DNA of 64,000 nt from Mikania micrantha. Lineage: Eukaryota; Streptophyta; Magnoliopsida; Asterales; Asteraceae. The notes beneath the pieces were generated by a model. The model did no database searches, was not told the DNA's origin, and was given only the letters and a program-made list of their open reading frames with translations. Location of the stretch: NCBI GenBank assembly GCA_009363875.1, contig CM018693.1, forward strand, positions 77,550,028-77,614,027, read 5' to 3'. The translations under genes were made by a program, and so were the position numbers. This document shows, piece after piece, positions 11,464 through 23,637 of the stretch. Each line of letters starts with the position of its first letter. Position 1 is the first letter of the stretch.

Positions 11464-14367
11464 TTAGTTTAATTTGGGAACCCAAGCCTTTACAGTCTTG
11501 GGTTGACCCAATGAGTCTCGGATCATAACATCGATCCATTTACCATCTGAAACAGTCTTGTCTGAAGTGGGTGGAACTGTAGTCTCAGACTTTACTTTCC
11601 AGACTGCATTTTTACTGAAAGAGTTTTTCAGATAAATGGATGATGATTTAGATTGATCAACATTAACAGGCTTGAGAACATTCAAGTTCATCAATTTCCC
11701 TTTACCCTTGTCCACAGATTTAACCTGATTTGGTTGTTTGGGTTTTGTCAGAAATGACTTGGACTCAGATCTGACAGGTTTAACAAAATTCTGATTTTGT
11801 TTTCTGGGTGGTGCAACCTTTGGTCTAATCAACTGAGGGCAAGATCTAACAAAGTGCCCAGGTGCACCACACTCAAAACAAATCGGTTCGCCTTTTCTAT
11901 GAAAATGTTTTAACTCAGAAAAAGGTTGCCTTTTTGGTTTGAAAACATTTGTTTTAGACATGTTCTGATTAAAACCCAAACCCTTTTTCCCATTTGGAAC
12001 AAGATTGTCAAACTTGTTCAACACACAAGCTTCATTTTCTTTTGAAGCTTTCACAAAACCTAAGGCTTGATATATTTTTGAAGATGAGATTGGGTCGCCC
12101 TTTTTGATAACAGGGAGTGGATTCTGAGCAGTAATATAATCAGATGAATCATCAGATTCATCCTCAGAATCAGAAACCCAATCCTCTACAAGTCCATCCA
12201 CAGAAGATTCCTTTGACAAAGAGGAACCTTCATCAGTAATCATCCCAATTGGATCAATTACTAAAGGAGTTATCACTTGAAAATCTATAACATCTTTGTC
12301 ATTTGGTGAATTGACAAAGCTGTTTAAGATTGGTGGAGGACATCTTTGATAACTCATAGTTCCCTTACCCTTATGATCAGCTTCTTTGCTGATCATGTGC
12401 TCAATGATATAAGATGCACTCTCACAGCTCTTGAGCTTCTGTCCTAGGGTCTCATAATCACACTCAACCATTGCTAACTTCTTCTTTACCTCATTAATAG
12501 TATTGAGATAAGAAGTTATAGCATTTTGCTTGTTAAGAACAGCAATCTCAGCCTCATGAACTTGTCTATTTAAAAGTTCAATTTTAGCTTGAAAATCCTT
12601 TTCATTAGCTTTTAAAACTTTGTTAGCATCAATACATTGGTTGAGATCACTGATCAAAGCAGCATTGTGATTCTGATAGGAAAGAACGTTGCTTTTAAGG
12701 TCAACACAATTAAAACAATTAGAAACAGAAGATGAAAAATCATCAGATACCTGATCTGACTGAGAAGTTGCAGCAGGAGTAGCAGATGAGTTTACCATCA
12801 AGGCAAACTGAATAGGAGATTCTTCAACATCAGCATCAGACTCAGATTGAGTGTCAGAATCAGTCAAGCTTTCAGACTCTGATCCAGATGTTTCTTCTGT
12901 CTTAAGCTGTGCTCCTTTGACTGTACTCTCTTCATCTAGATCTTCTGTCTTTTGAATCTCAGCAACACATGCTTTATCTTGTCCCCCTTGTTCAGAATTG
13001 AATCTGAAATCCCAATTTTCACCTTCATCCTGCTGTACCATCAAAGCTTTGCCTGTATTTGAAGAACTGGTCTGAGCAGGAGAATCAATAGGAACAAGTC
13101 TTCTTTCTGGATTTGCTGTAGAAGACTTTTGATGCTGAAAAGGATTTTTGTTTCCAGCTTTCTTAGGATGCTTGCACTGTCTAGCAAAGTGACCCTTTTC
13201 TCCACAATTGTAGCAAGTGACAGAAGCCATATCAAATCCAAACTTAGAATCTTTGTTTAAGTTGATGTCTTTTCCAGTTCTCTTCACAAAATCTTTAGCT
13301 CTTCTGACAGCACTAGCCAAAGCCCACATAATATCAATCCTTTCCATGTCATCTGGATCTATCTGAGAGTAATCATCATTAGTCAGATAAGGATTGCCAA
13401 TCTGTCCTGCTACTAACCCATCATAAGAGCTAACAAGAGTAGATAGAAGTCCCATGTGCTCTTTGGCAATCTCCACAGTCACTTTATCAAAATTTTCTGT
13501 CTTCAAACTGGTTACAGGCTGATGATGTTCTTTTTGAGGATTGTATGAAGAGGATGATGGAGCTTCAGTAGTCTGAGAAACAAATGTTGTCTTCAATGGA
13601 GCATGAGAAGATGATTTCTCAACTGTAGGAGTAGAATAATACAACGATGGGTCCTGGACTTGGGCAACTCTCTTGGCCTTCCACTTGTTCTATATTTCTT
13701 GCTCTTTCAGCTTCTGAATAAAATCATTTATGTCCATATGAGCCAACATCTGATTCTGCTTTAGTACCATCAAAAATGACTCCCACTTTGGAGGTAGAGC
13801 ATTTGCCAAACACTGGATCTTTTCCTGAGTAGTTGTCTTGACTTCATGATTGAATAAGTCACTCAAAAGATGATAAAATCTAGCAATCAAGTTATCCAGT
13901 GACTCATTTCCCACATACATGAAGCTATTGAATTCCTTTCTCAATGCCTTTGACTTGATGCTCTTCAAAGCATCATTACCCTCATATCTTTGCTGCAGTG
14001 CATCCCACAATAGCTTTACAGAGGTAAACTGTCTAAACTGATGGAAAATATCAGTGTCAATGGACTGGGATAGAATAGCATAAGCTTTCTTCTCATAATC
14101 ATATAGCTTCCTCTGAGGCTCAGTCATCCGTGTGACTAGCATAGGAGTTCCATCTTCATTCAGAGGCCTCAGATAACCTCCCTCAATCATCATCCATAAG
14201 TTTGTATCCACCCCATTGATGTGAATCTCAAACCGATACTTCCAATGTGGATAATCGTCTAAAGATAACAACTTTGGAGCTTTATTAGAGTTTCCAGTCT
14301 CAGTCTCAGTCAGTAACAAAGTCTGAATACGATGATTCTGGTTCGCCATCAATGCTAAATCCTCCAT
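11464..14367 (-). pseudogene. gag: copia-1 gag, one in-frame amber stop
   Basis: It starts at ATG 14367 (MEDLALMANQN...). The amino part (14367 to about 13690) is the copia gag core with DDYPHWKYRFEIHI and a capsid-like helical region. TAG at 13692-13690 stops it, and the same frame continues to 11464. The second part holds two CCHC zinc knuckles, CYNCGEKGHFARQC (about 13220) and CFECGAPGHFVRSC (about 11880), a coiled-coil region (about 12690-12400), and Ser/Asp-rich linkers. Total span is about 967 codons, large for copia gag but like copia-2 (about 1000). The amber may be a recent nonsense mutation, since copia-2 has a sense codon there. Readthrough is possible but unsupported. Confidence 0.88.
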
Positions 14368-14399
14368 TTAATCAAAAATGACAAGATTCAACACTTAGA

Positions 14400-14645
14400 A
14401 AAATTTGCAGAATGACAGCCGAATGAAGATCCTTAAGACGAATGACGGGGGCCGAATGACATAGAACTGGCGAATGAGAGGCTGAGTATGACTGTCTGGC
14501 AAATGAGTAAGGAGAATGGACCTATTCGGCGAAGGAAAGGGTCGAATGAGGCTATTCGCCGAATGAGACCTGAGAATGAAGCTATTCGGCGAATGAGGCT
14601 GATTCGGCCAAACTTATTCGGCTGCCATGCTCATTCGGCCGATCT
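14400..14645. repeat. copia-1 leader array of CATTCG/CGAATG motifs
   Basis: Between PBS and gag. ATTCGGCGAA, ATTCGCCGAATG and ATTCGGCC words recur about every 15-20 bp, with diverged AGAATG variants. It corresponds in position to the AGGTTCG array in the copia-2 leader (42940-43372). Confidence 0.85.
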
Positions 14646-14899
14646 GAGGGTTTTGGCAACAAAAATCGCGATAACTTGAGATATAGACCAGTTCTAAGTA
14701 CCAAATTTGGTACAGAACATCATGAAATGATAATGAACAAATTGGGATAAACGATTTGACAAAAACACCACAAAAATCCACATATTTGCAATGAAACAGT
14801 AACTTTTAGGACAATAAGTTTAGGGTTTTTGCAGATCTCGAACGAAAAAACAAAGATATGATGATTTGGATTGGAAATCGAGCAGAATCAAGAGCCAAA

Positions 14900-14911
14900 G
14901 CTATGATACCA
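14900..14911 (-). other. copia-1 primer-binding site
   Basis: The minus strand reads TGGTATCATAGC, three bases from the 5' LTR end. It differs by one base from the initiator-Met tRNA site TGGTATCAGAGC seen in the other elements here. Confidence 0.75.
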
Positions 14912-14914
14912 CTT

Positions 14915-15552
14915 TGTAGGACCAAGGTTGATCTCGGAAACAGCACGAAATCAAGGGAAATCTGCTCTACAGCCTCTGGAATAGTGCGGAATCCTATTCC
15001 AGGGTTTTCCAATCAAAACCAACAGCAACCGTGGTGATTCGAAAGTAAGAGATGAACGTTTGAGTGAGAATCGAACACCACGAGCTATGAATCGAACTTG
15101 GACAGCGAGAAACACTCAAATCTTCAGGTGTTTGACACTGGAGCACACTAGGAAGAATGAGGGTTCTAAGAAGTTAGGGTTGAAATGATTTTGAACTTCT
15201 ATATATAGGCAGTAGACATTCGGCCGAATGAGTGGCCGAAACAACTCATTCGGCGAATGACTCTGTCGAATAGGTAATTCAGTCGAATGAGTCATTCGGC
15301 GAATGACTCATTCGCTGACTATAGACATACTCTAGTTTCATTCGGCGAATGACTTCATACGTTAGAGTCATTCGGCCGAATGAACAATACTCATACTCAA
15401 TTACTTAATAAACCAAATCACCCAATCATATAATCAATTAACTAAAATATAAACATTAAGAACAATATAGAAAGACAACTTTCATTAATATAACTTGATT
15501 TTTACATGATGAATGATACAAAATCGAACTAGGGACATTTAGTGCAACAACA
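14915..15552 (-). repeat. copia-1 5' LTR
   Basis: 638 bp, TG...CA, partner of 1835-2471. The motif array (15392-15220) sits directly upstream of the TATA box (15209-15200) on the minus strand. The array holds two CATTCGGCGAATG copies, one CATTCGGCCGAATG and several half sites. Confidence 0.93.
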
Positions 15553-15597
15553 CCTCTCCATAGTTATATTTACAAGTAGTATTTCATCCTATTTGAT

Positions 15598-15655
15598 ATG
15601 CTTATATATAGGGCATATGTAGGGGAACAAGCCCCAGCCGACATCCCACCACATA
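15598..15655 (-). promoter_or_regulatory. TATGCCCTATATATAAGC module in S1
   Basis: Minus-strand copy: CATATGCCCTATATATAAGC preceded by GTGGTGGGATGTCGGCTGG. Other minus copies are at 23671-23733 and 39029-39108. Confidence 0.55.
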
Positions 15656-17814
15656 CCTAATTGAAATCCACACAACTTGCAATACAACCATAGATACCCA
15701 TTTCCATCTCACATGTGTACATCCCGTTTGATATTCACCCATAGATCATGTTTATCACCCTATGTTATATGTAGAATAATATAGTAAGAGGGGTTTAGTT
15801 ATCAAACTGAAGTATTGATAAACCCTCAATGTTTTAAGGAAAATAGATTAATTTAATCTTATCCTTGTTATTATTCTCTCGCTTGTGGGGTTAACTGTTA
15901 GTCACTACTAATAATAGAAGTGACAGTTAACCATTTGATATCCGTTCTCTGCTTGAAGTGCATAGAGCCTAAAAGGAATCCATTGTAATCCTCACGTAAT
16001 CAGATCACAATGCATCCGATTTACCTCTACCACTTTGTTGTTCCCATAGTCTTCTACGAAAATATTACTAGTATTATGACATGAGAGAAAGTCAATTCCT
16101 CCGTCGACCATTTAATAGAAACGAAGGATTAATTACAATTATCACTGTAGATTAATATCACCATGTGTTGCTTACCAGACCTTGACTGTTGTCGCCCTGT
16201 CACTGGTCATACGTTACCGGCCAAATGATAATACGATCAACATACCGGCCCTACTCGCCAGAGGTTTGTCAAACCTATGGTACCACTATGCTATCGTCGG
16301 TTTAGTCACGTCAAACTAACTGGTAAACGATTCGTTATGGAGGGACTTACAATGTTAAACTTGAATACATGGCACATGATTAATGTGATATAATACAGAC
16401 AGTTTAATTACTAATCAATTGTTGTTGTGTTTACCAATGTTGTTTGTTCTCTATGTTATGCGTTCTTGTAGTTTTTACAAAGTTTTATAAGAACTAGTCT
16501 TATTATACAATGTTTGTATTTGTTTGAATGATGTTGTTGTCATGAAGTTACGTTATCATGATTATCATTCTTGTTGTTCCATAGTTTCACCATGTTGCCA
16601 CTACAGAGTTGTAAGGACTAGTCTTACTACGCTTAGTTAGCTCAGGTGGTGGATGATGTCATGAAGTCATGTGGACATGATCATCACTCCTGTTCTCATT
16701 GATGTTTGTTTCATGTTATCCCAGTTTGCACCGAGTTGTAAGTAGAATGTTATAAAAACTAGTCTTATTACCCTTAGCTAACTCCGGTAATCAATGATAT
16801 TGTGAAGATATGTAATCTTCCTATCATTCTTGTTCGTTGTTGTCATTGTCATTGTCAGTATGTTACCTTCTGATGATCTCATTGTTCATTAGTGTAAGAA
16901 TAATAAAATGTTATAAGATATAATCTTACAACCAACATTATTCTATTGTGTTGATGATCCATGAAGCTACATTATCATGTTTCATCCTAGTTGTATCAGT
17001 TATGTTATGATCAGACAAGCAGGCATACAATGATAAGCGATAATAAAGTCAGACAATATTATCTAAATCATAGTATAAACATTATGTTGTACTAAAACTT
17101 TTAAGTAAATAAAAGATTTAGCATGTTTCTCAGCCCCGAGATTTGAAATCAGTTAAGATTAGAAAAGGGGCGTATGAACTCACCTTGTAGTTGTTGTGGT
17201 TGACTAAGTAATAAACAAGAATGCACGCGTTCTTTGTTGTTCTTGATGTTGTTTTCACGATCATGTATTGATTTCACGATGTTTGTACTTATAAGTATAA
17301 GTTATAGATGTTTGTGTGTGGGTGTATGTGTCAGCCCTAAAGTTGGCTAACACCCATAGGTCTTGGTTATCGATCGGCCTTGATTCACTTGTGATGGATT
17401 TTACTAAACCTTAATCAAATTAGATTGAGTTTAGTATGTTGTTTTAGTTTGTGATTAAAGACTTAGTCTTTATTACCTTTGTTTGCCTTAATCCCATTCT
17501 TGAAAACCCAAAGCCTTGTCATGATATGATAGTTAATTGTATTGATAGGAAACTTTGTAAATCAACCCAAGAATAAACTTAGATTTATAGTTTAAGATCC
17601 CACATGTTGTCCTTGTTAAACTTGAAGTAATTGCTACATAGTTAATAATTAACTAGGCAACAATCCTTGTAAAAACTTGATGTTTTAAGTTTATGAAGTT
17701 CATTAAACCAAACCCATTAGCACTTTTGTAGTATTAGGTTACCAATCCCATGCATGTTATCCCTCATGTTGGTTTAAGGTATTTGTTTACATCATTAGTT
17801 ATGTGGACCGAACC

Positions 17815-18165
17815 AAGATCATGGGCCGAACCACATGGGCCGATCGAGTGGGTCTAGACCGATTGGGATGATGCTTGGGCCGAATGGTGATGATCTTAGG
17901 CCGACTGAATGGCCTTCACCCGAATAGCATTTGGCTTGCATGGCCGAATGAAAGCTACATGCTGATGAAGAGGTTCGGCCGAATGACCATGGCTGACCGA
18001 AGGAGGGTGCTTGGCCGACTGGGCGCCTAGGCCGATCGAATGAAGGTGGCCGAGAGAATGGGCTAGGCCGAATGTAGGTGGATCGGCGAATGAGCTGGCT
18101 TTTTCGCCTTAGGTCTTTCGTCCCTACGCCTTTCAGCCGGGCTGGAGGGGCTCATTCGGCTAAGC
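17815..18165. repeat. mixed CCGAACC / CCGAATG motif array in S1
   Basis: Repeated gGCCGAATg, gGCCGAACc, gGCCGATc and CATTCGGC words occur every 15-30 bp. Both dialects found separately in copia-1 and copia-2 occur here together. In LTR orientation the array lies between the CT-rich leader and the donor-like site. Confidence 0.75.
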
Positions 18166-18845
18166 AGGGTCGAGCTCTATCTACCCATCCTTGGTCCCCA
18201 AATCTCAACACAAGTGTTTTTCCTAGGTTCCTAGGGTGTATTTCGTGTGGAGTTTGTGGTGGTTAAGGTGTTCTAAACCGGTTTAAGGTTAGAAGTCAAC
18301 CAAAGGGTTTAAAAACCCTAATTTTCGTGACTTTCAAGCTCATATACCTCGAATTTTTATGGATTTTGCTCTATATCGGTTGTACTTTCGGGTAGAGGGT
18401 GTTTATACCATCAATTTGGCACCAAGAACACAAGATTTCATAAAGTAATGAAGGAGATCTAGTGGATCGAAGACTGGAATTTTTGGAGAGAGAAAGTTCC
18501 GGATTTTGTGTTTTAGTGTAACATCAGTGCCGGAACCGTCACCAGAACAGTGATCTCTACAGTAAAACGAACAGTAACCAGGTACGAACTATATGTGTTT
18601 CATTGTTTATCATATTCATTTTATGTTTCATTGTAATTTCATGTCATTAACGAACAGATTCAGATTCAATTTAGAAAAACAAGTTCAGAACTATGGTTCG
18701 TCAGTCAGATAATTCTCCGGCATCACAGAACCATCATGTGATTACGTGTTAGGATCTTATTATGTATAAACGTATGTGAGGCTTTACAGAACAAAACAAC
18801 ACGGATGTCGTTACGTGAATGCTAAACCGACGGATTATTCGTATA

Positions 18846-18967
18846 GGTGACGATCTGTACGAATAAATCTGAAAGTTTAACGTTCTGAATGATATCCGAT
18901 AATTAGAGAACAATATTGAAAAGTATAGTTATCGCTGTGTTCTTACGAGTGACGATTCGAATGAATA
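18846..18967 (+). promoter_or_regulatory. paired GTGACGAT(N)ACGAATA motifs in S2 U3
   Basis: GGTGACGATCTGTACGAATA (18846-18865) and GTGACGATTCGAATGAATA (18949-18967) lie about 103 bp apart. The same pair with about the same spacing occurs in the gypsy-4 LTR (42050, 42154) and, on the minus strand, in S1 (23134, 23030). Confidence 0.6.
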
Positions 18968-21379
18968 CGCGCGACGACCGTACGATTCGATTGTAAACCG
19001 TAAATATAATATTTCTGAAAATTTAAAATAAATAGAAGATAATTAGTTAATTTATTAGGAATCACAACCTAAAATAATTTAGAAAACCTTATTTTAAGAG
19101 ATCGTAATGTTTTGTTACTAGAAAAACCGAAACCGACGCGTACGCGAGAAACCGAGAGAAACCGAGCAAAACCGAACGAACCCGAACATACCCGAACGTT
19201 TAAAAACCATAAAAAGATCTTGAATACCATTTAACCTTCACAAAAATCATCCTCTCTCTCTCTCTAAACCCGTAACTCTCTCTCTACCTTTCCTCTCACT
19301 AAAACACTTAGATCTTGCTCAAATCTGCACCAAATTGGGTGTTCTTGGTGTCCAAAAGACCGTAGAAACGCGTAGATCGTGAAGAGAAGAAGAAATGGAG
19401 CTTTGAATGGCCAAAAACGAGGTAGAAACGAGTGAGAAATCACTGATTTACTGAAACATACACTATTCATCTTCTTCTTCGACCCAACAGAACGTTGCAG
19501 CTACTTTTCGACCTTCAAACCTTTAGGACCTGCACTAAATCAACTTGGGGAGCTAAGGAACAACCTAGATTGAAGATTGGGTGGCTGGAACATCGAATTT
19601 GAGGTAAGAATGAGCACAAACGAACATTATTTTTTTGTTGCTGTTACTGTTTCTAACGACCTGCACTTTGCAGTCGTTTTTGACTCTTCAAACTCTTAGT
19701 TTGTGCACAAAACTAATGTAGGAACTTGAGGGACATGTTGGATTAAGGTTTGGAAAGGGCTGGAACTGAACAGGGATTAGAATCCATGGACTAGGGGCTG
19801 GGTAACTTGGCCCCATCGAACTGATGGTATTGGCAGATTCTGCCCAGCCAGTTCCTTTGTATTTTTAGCATAGTAAACGTTCAAGTTAACTCACGAAACT
19901 TTCCAGCATACTAGTTCAATATGTTAGGAACAGCTTTCATCAAGAAAGTTTCATTGGTTCGGACTTTAAATGGGTCAAAACAGTGTCCTAATTCAGAAGG
20001 TACTGAATGGAACACTGATTTTATATCAGCTGTTTGGACCCTCATTTGGACGAATTAGAAAGCCTATAAATAATGGATAGAAAGCTAACATCCGAAACTT
20101 GATCACGAAGCTTTATTTTGCTCGATTTAGAGTTCCTATGATCAAGTTATGACCACAAGAACTTGAATCACCCTAGCTGAATGGTCATATAGTTATTTTT
20201 GTTTAAGTTGGGTTCCATTGGTTTTAACCGATTTGGAATGCCACCAATACTAAGTTTTCTTTAACACAAAAGCTTTCTAAACTCTTCCAATCTATAAACA
20301 TAAGTTCTAACAACCAATTGGTATTATAACCCTTGAATTTGTTAAGTAAAACCATGAGATTAATATGTTAAAACGGATAAAGGTTCAAAGTGACCATTTG
20401 GAGTGTTAACCGATTTCCAACTATTCAATACCAAGGATTTTCAATATAAAAGATATCTTACACTTTTCAAACATATAAACATGGGTTTTATGAGGTCAAT
20501 GAGATTGAAACACTTGGGATTTCAATGATCAAAACAAAGAAACATGATAACTTATGTTAAGTTAAAGAGGGTTGTTACATGGCCATGGGTTTCGAAAGAA
20601 CTAAAGAACGACAAGGTAAGATCAATGGGAATACAATGAGAAGAACTAAGTATGGGTTGTTTGACCTTATGTTGTCAACATGCAACCCATAGCAAATTCA
20701 TGGCATGGTTAAACAACTGAGAATATTCAAATAGAATAACTTTAATTAATAGCTAATTGTTATATTTTTATAAATGTCATTGGTTTTGTTTAAAGTTTAT
20801 ATAGTTATGAAAGTTATTTTATTATAATTGATTGGGATTTGGTTGTAAAATAGACAATATAAATTGTCTGGATTTGGATTAAAAACAAAGGAAACTCTGC
20901 CGAAATTTCTAAAAATGTAAAAGTAAGTTATTATTATAATTAAAGATGGGAAATTGGGATCATAAAAGGGTAACTAAGTTAGGTTAGATTCTAGATACAC
21001 ATAGTGCTAAGACACATAGTTGCACACACAAGAAGACCCGAACTTAGGCACAATGACTATTACACGTACTTATTATATTCGAATTCTTATAAAACAACTC
21101 AGGAACCGAAGATACTTAGCTTACAAACAAGAGTGCGCATTCTGTGATAGTACATTAGACATCAACACAGGTGAGTTCATTGCCCCTTTTCTAACATTTT
21201 GTTTTAAAACGCGGGGCTGAGAAGCATGCGTAAACTGTTTATTTAAATTGTTTACTTAAATGCCTTAAAATTTATATGTTTTACATATATATAAATGTTA
21301 TCCTAGACCATGTCTAGGAAGGTTTTATGCAGGTTTACTAATTGATTTACTTATAAATTAAGTGAATAATCAGGTTAAA

Positions 21380-21735
21380 CTAAACATTTCAACAGATCAA
21401 AACATTTCAAAAGAATCAAACTAAACATTTTGACAAAACAAGTGTGTGAGTTCAAGGAATCAAACGAAACATTTTGACGAATCAAATGGGTGGTTTCAAT
21501 GAATCAAACAAAAAATTTTGACAAATCAAGTGGGTGAGTTCAACGAATCATACGAAACATTTTGACGAAACAAGTGTGGGATTTCAACGAATCAAACGAA
21601 ACAATCTTTGCAAAGACAATATTCGATGTTCTACAAATCAAGTGTTTGTTGAACAACGAATCAAGTGTTTGTTGAACAACGAATCAAGTGTACAATTGAT
21701 CAAAGAATCTAGTGTTCTATGATCAACGAATTAAG
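21380..21735. repeat. degenerate tandem array in the S2 intron-like unit
   Basis: Repeats of AATCAAACGAAACATTTTGACGAA-like units with GTGGGTGAGTTCAA spacers, then shorter GAATCAAGTGT units. Period is irregular, about 20-60 bp. A related AGTTCTTTGAAAATAGA array lies in S3 (39440-39740, minus). Confidence 0.7.
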
Positions 21736-22192
21736 TACATCTTGAAACAGAATCAGACGAATCAATAAATCATTTTCAAGGGAAAGCCTGGGAAATATCA
21801 GAGATAATATACGCCAAAACAGACGAAACATAAAACCCTACATTTCAAGAAGTCCTAGCTAGACCGTTTGATTTGTAGGTCGTATGTTTGAGGATATTTA
21901 CAGATTCCCTAACTACTAAGTACCTAGATTGACAGACTAGTCTACTCGAGTTGACCAAAGGCCCCAATCATTAGGACTTAGATTTTATTAAATGTTTATT
22001 TATTATTTAATTAAGCATTTATAACTGTTTATACAATTACTGTAGTTGATCATATTGTGTGATGAACTTATGAAGTCAACATGGATTTCAAATAATTGTA
22101 ACTACAGGAACAACAAACAGGGGAAACTCATGGGATTGTGTTAAGGGTAAAAATGCTTAATTATCATTAACAACAGTGTCCAATGCGTATTA

Positions 22193-22262
22193 GTATGTGG
22201 TGGGATGGCGTCTGGGCGGGCTTGTAGGCTCGACTCAGGGGTATGCCCTATATATAAGCATA
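22193..22262 (+). promoter_or_regulatory. TATGCCCTATATATAAGC module in S2
   Basis: GTGGTGGGATGGCGTCTGG, about 30 bp, then GGTATGCCCTATATATAAGC. Around ten copies of this pair of blocks occur across different LTRs, some in tandem. It contains an ideal TATA-like word, but its location downstream of the presumed start site leaves its role open. Confidence 0.55.
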
Positions 22263-22792
22263 CCGATATGGATAATACATTGAAGTTAATGAGGTTAGGG
22301 TCTTTACCAAAGGAGGTTTTCAAATCATTTTCAATTACTAAAACTATATGAACTCACCAACCATGTGTTGACTTTATTTTTGCATGACTTCTCAGGTGAC
22401 GAACAGGTCAACTGAAGAGTTGTTTCTTTTGGACTAGGTTAAAGATAGAGGACCTAGCTTTTGGACCTGCATATTTTTGGACATCATACACAGTTATTTT
22501 GTATATCTTGTGCAGATACAAGATTGAAAATTTATGATGTTATAGTAGATTTACATTGTTAAATTATAAACTTAACTGATGTAATTTAACTTTGTAATTC
22601 TATTTTATTTTATCATTTCTCAATTAAATCATGTGCGATGTAAACAATCTGATCACTTTCGATTATCTCACACGATATCGTGCCCCGGGAACCTTCCGCC
22701 CGTTGGGGAAAACCCGATCCTACCCCGCCGGCTCGGGGTGTGACATTTAGAGACAGAGGATGAGAGAAATAAATGAGGTTGGTGACTCATTG

Positions 22793-22805
22793 AGGGTATT
22801 TATAC
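22793..22805 (-). promoter_or_regulatory. TATA box of S1
   Basis: The minus strand reads GGGGTATAAATACC. It is followed by a CT-rich leader (minus 22775-22750, continuing at 18500-18460), the usual setting of a plant LTR transcription start. Confidence 0.7.
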
Positions 22806-23339
22806 CCCGAGTGAGCATGGGTTCGTTTCGTTTGCTCGGTTCTCGTTTTCGTCGCGTTTCCAGAACGTAATCGCGTGTTTTACGGAGTTAAAATAGATAG
22901 TTTTATTTTTAGGTTTTTAAGGGATTATGCCTAGTAAATATTTTAATTATTTTATTAATTTTAGTTCATTTCATCGTTTCGTTTCGTCAGATCGCGTCAA
23001 CTTCGCACGTATTTGTTTGAATCTTCACCCGAACGAACACAGCGATGGTTTCGCTTTTTGATTTTTGTTTTCTACTTTTCAGTCATCATTTCAGAACTTT
23101 AAACTCACAGATATGTTTGTGTGAATCGTCACCCACGCAAACACACTGTCAGTTTGTTATTCTGAAACGACACTGAACTTATGTTTTGAATTGTGTTTCC
23201 TCACAAACGGACTCAACTAAACTTGCATGTTTCCACATTGTTTTCGTACTGAGTTGTCAGCCATCTAATTCCTGTCATCTATGGATATCAGATCTCAACC
23301 GATATGTTCTTGTCATTTGTTTGCACACTGTTGTTTCTC

Positions 23340-23522
23340 TTGATTTGTTGTATTTACTGTATTTAAGTTTTCACTTAAATACATACAACTGTTGTTTATC
23401 GTGAGTTGTTGTACTTACTGTATTTAAGTTTTCACTTAAATACATACAACTGTTGTTTATCATGAGATGTTGTACTTACTGTATTTAAGTTTTCACTTAA
23501 ACACGTACAACTGCTGTTTATT
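23340..23522. repeat. three 61-bp tandem units, each with a hairpin
   Basis: The unit runs from a GTTGTAC/TTACTG word to TGTTGTTTATC, with copies ending near 23400, 23461 and 23522. Each holds the inverted arms GTATTTAAGT and ACTTAAATAC with a TTTC loop; the third copy is slightly diverged. It lies in the S1 U3. Confidence 0.85.
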
Positions 23523-23637
23523 ATCTGAGTTCTGTTGTCACAAACTGTTAACACATTGTATTTACACACAGTAAGTAGTAAAAGTACACGTGCCGTACGG
23601 ACTTGCCGGATGATCAGGTACTGGATGTCACATACAC

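Larger units (their letters stand above)
1830..15557 (-). mobile_element. copia-1: complete SIRE/Maximus-like Ty1/copia retrotransposon
   Basis: The element is 1835-15552 (13.7 kb), flanked by the duplication CCTCT (1830-1834 and 15553-15557). The order on the minus strand is 5' LTR (14915-15552), PBS, leader array, gag (14367-11464), pol (11450-8114), a 2-kb spacer with motif arrays, ORF3 (6005-2492), PPT, 3' LTR (1835-2471). By eye the LTRs differ at about nine substitutions and one indel in 637 bp (about 98.5% identical). At the commonly used grass rate of 1.3e-8 per site per year this suggests roughly half a million years; the rate is borrowed from another plant group. All three coding regions carry breaks. 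Confidence 0.93.
15558..18516 (-). mobile_element. solo chromovirus LTR S1, part 2
   Basis: It resumes after copia-1. It contains the TATATATAAGC module on the minus strand (15655-15598), a donor-like AAG/GTGAGTTC (minus, junction 17184/17183) and a motif array (18165-17815), ending at the S2 insertion (TTTAG at 18512-18516). The stretch 15660-17160 has no ORF over 60 codons; it is AT-rich LTR intron-like sequence with loosely repeated TCATGAAG/ATCAT phrases. Confidence 0.75.
21171..22395 (+). other. intron-like unit in LTR S2
   Basis: Donor ACACAG/GTGAGTTCAT at 21170/21171 and acceptor GACTTCTCAG/GTGACG with AG ending at 22395. The unit is 1225 nt, AT-rich, and has T-rich sequence before the acceptor. 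Equivalent donor and acceptor words occur in every long chromovirus LTR in the window. Confidence 0.55.
18517..22745 (+). mobile_element. solo chromovirus LTR S2
   Basis: 4229 bp, starting TGTAACATCAGTGCCGG and ending CTCGGGGTGTGACA. TTTAG is duplicated at 18512-18516 and 22746-22750. No PBS follows the right end, so it is a solo LTR. In order it holds paired GTGACGAT motifs (18846, 18949), a U3 rich in ACCGAG/GAACC words (19136-19200), a CT-rich leader (19250-19300), a donor/acceptor pair, a tandem array and the TATATATAAGC module. The ORFs of 60-70 codons inside are not convincing genes. Confidence 0.9.
22751..23632 (-). mobile_element. solo chromovirus LTR S1, part 3 (U3)
   Basis: This is the S1 5' end: on the minus strand it starts TGTGACATCCAGTACCTGAT at 23632. 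It holds a 61-bp tandem repeat (23340-23522), two GGTGA(C/A)GATTC motifs about 104 bp apart (23134 and 23030), CGAG/GAACCGAG-rich sequence, and a strong TATA box. Confidence 0.75.
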
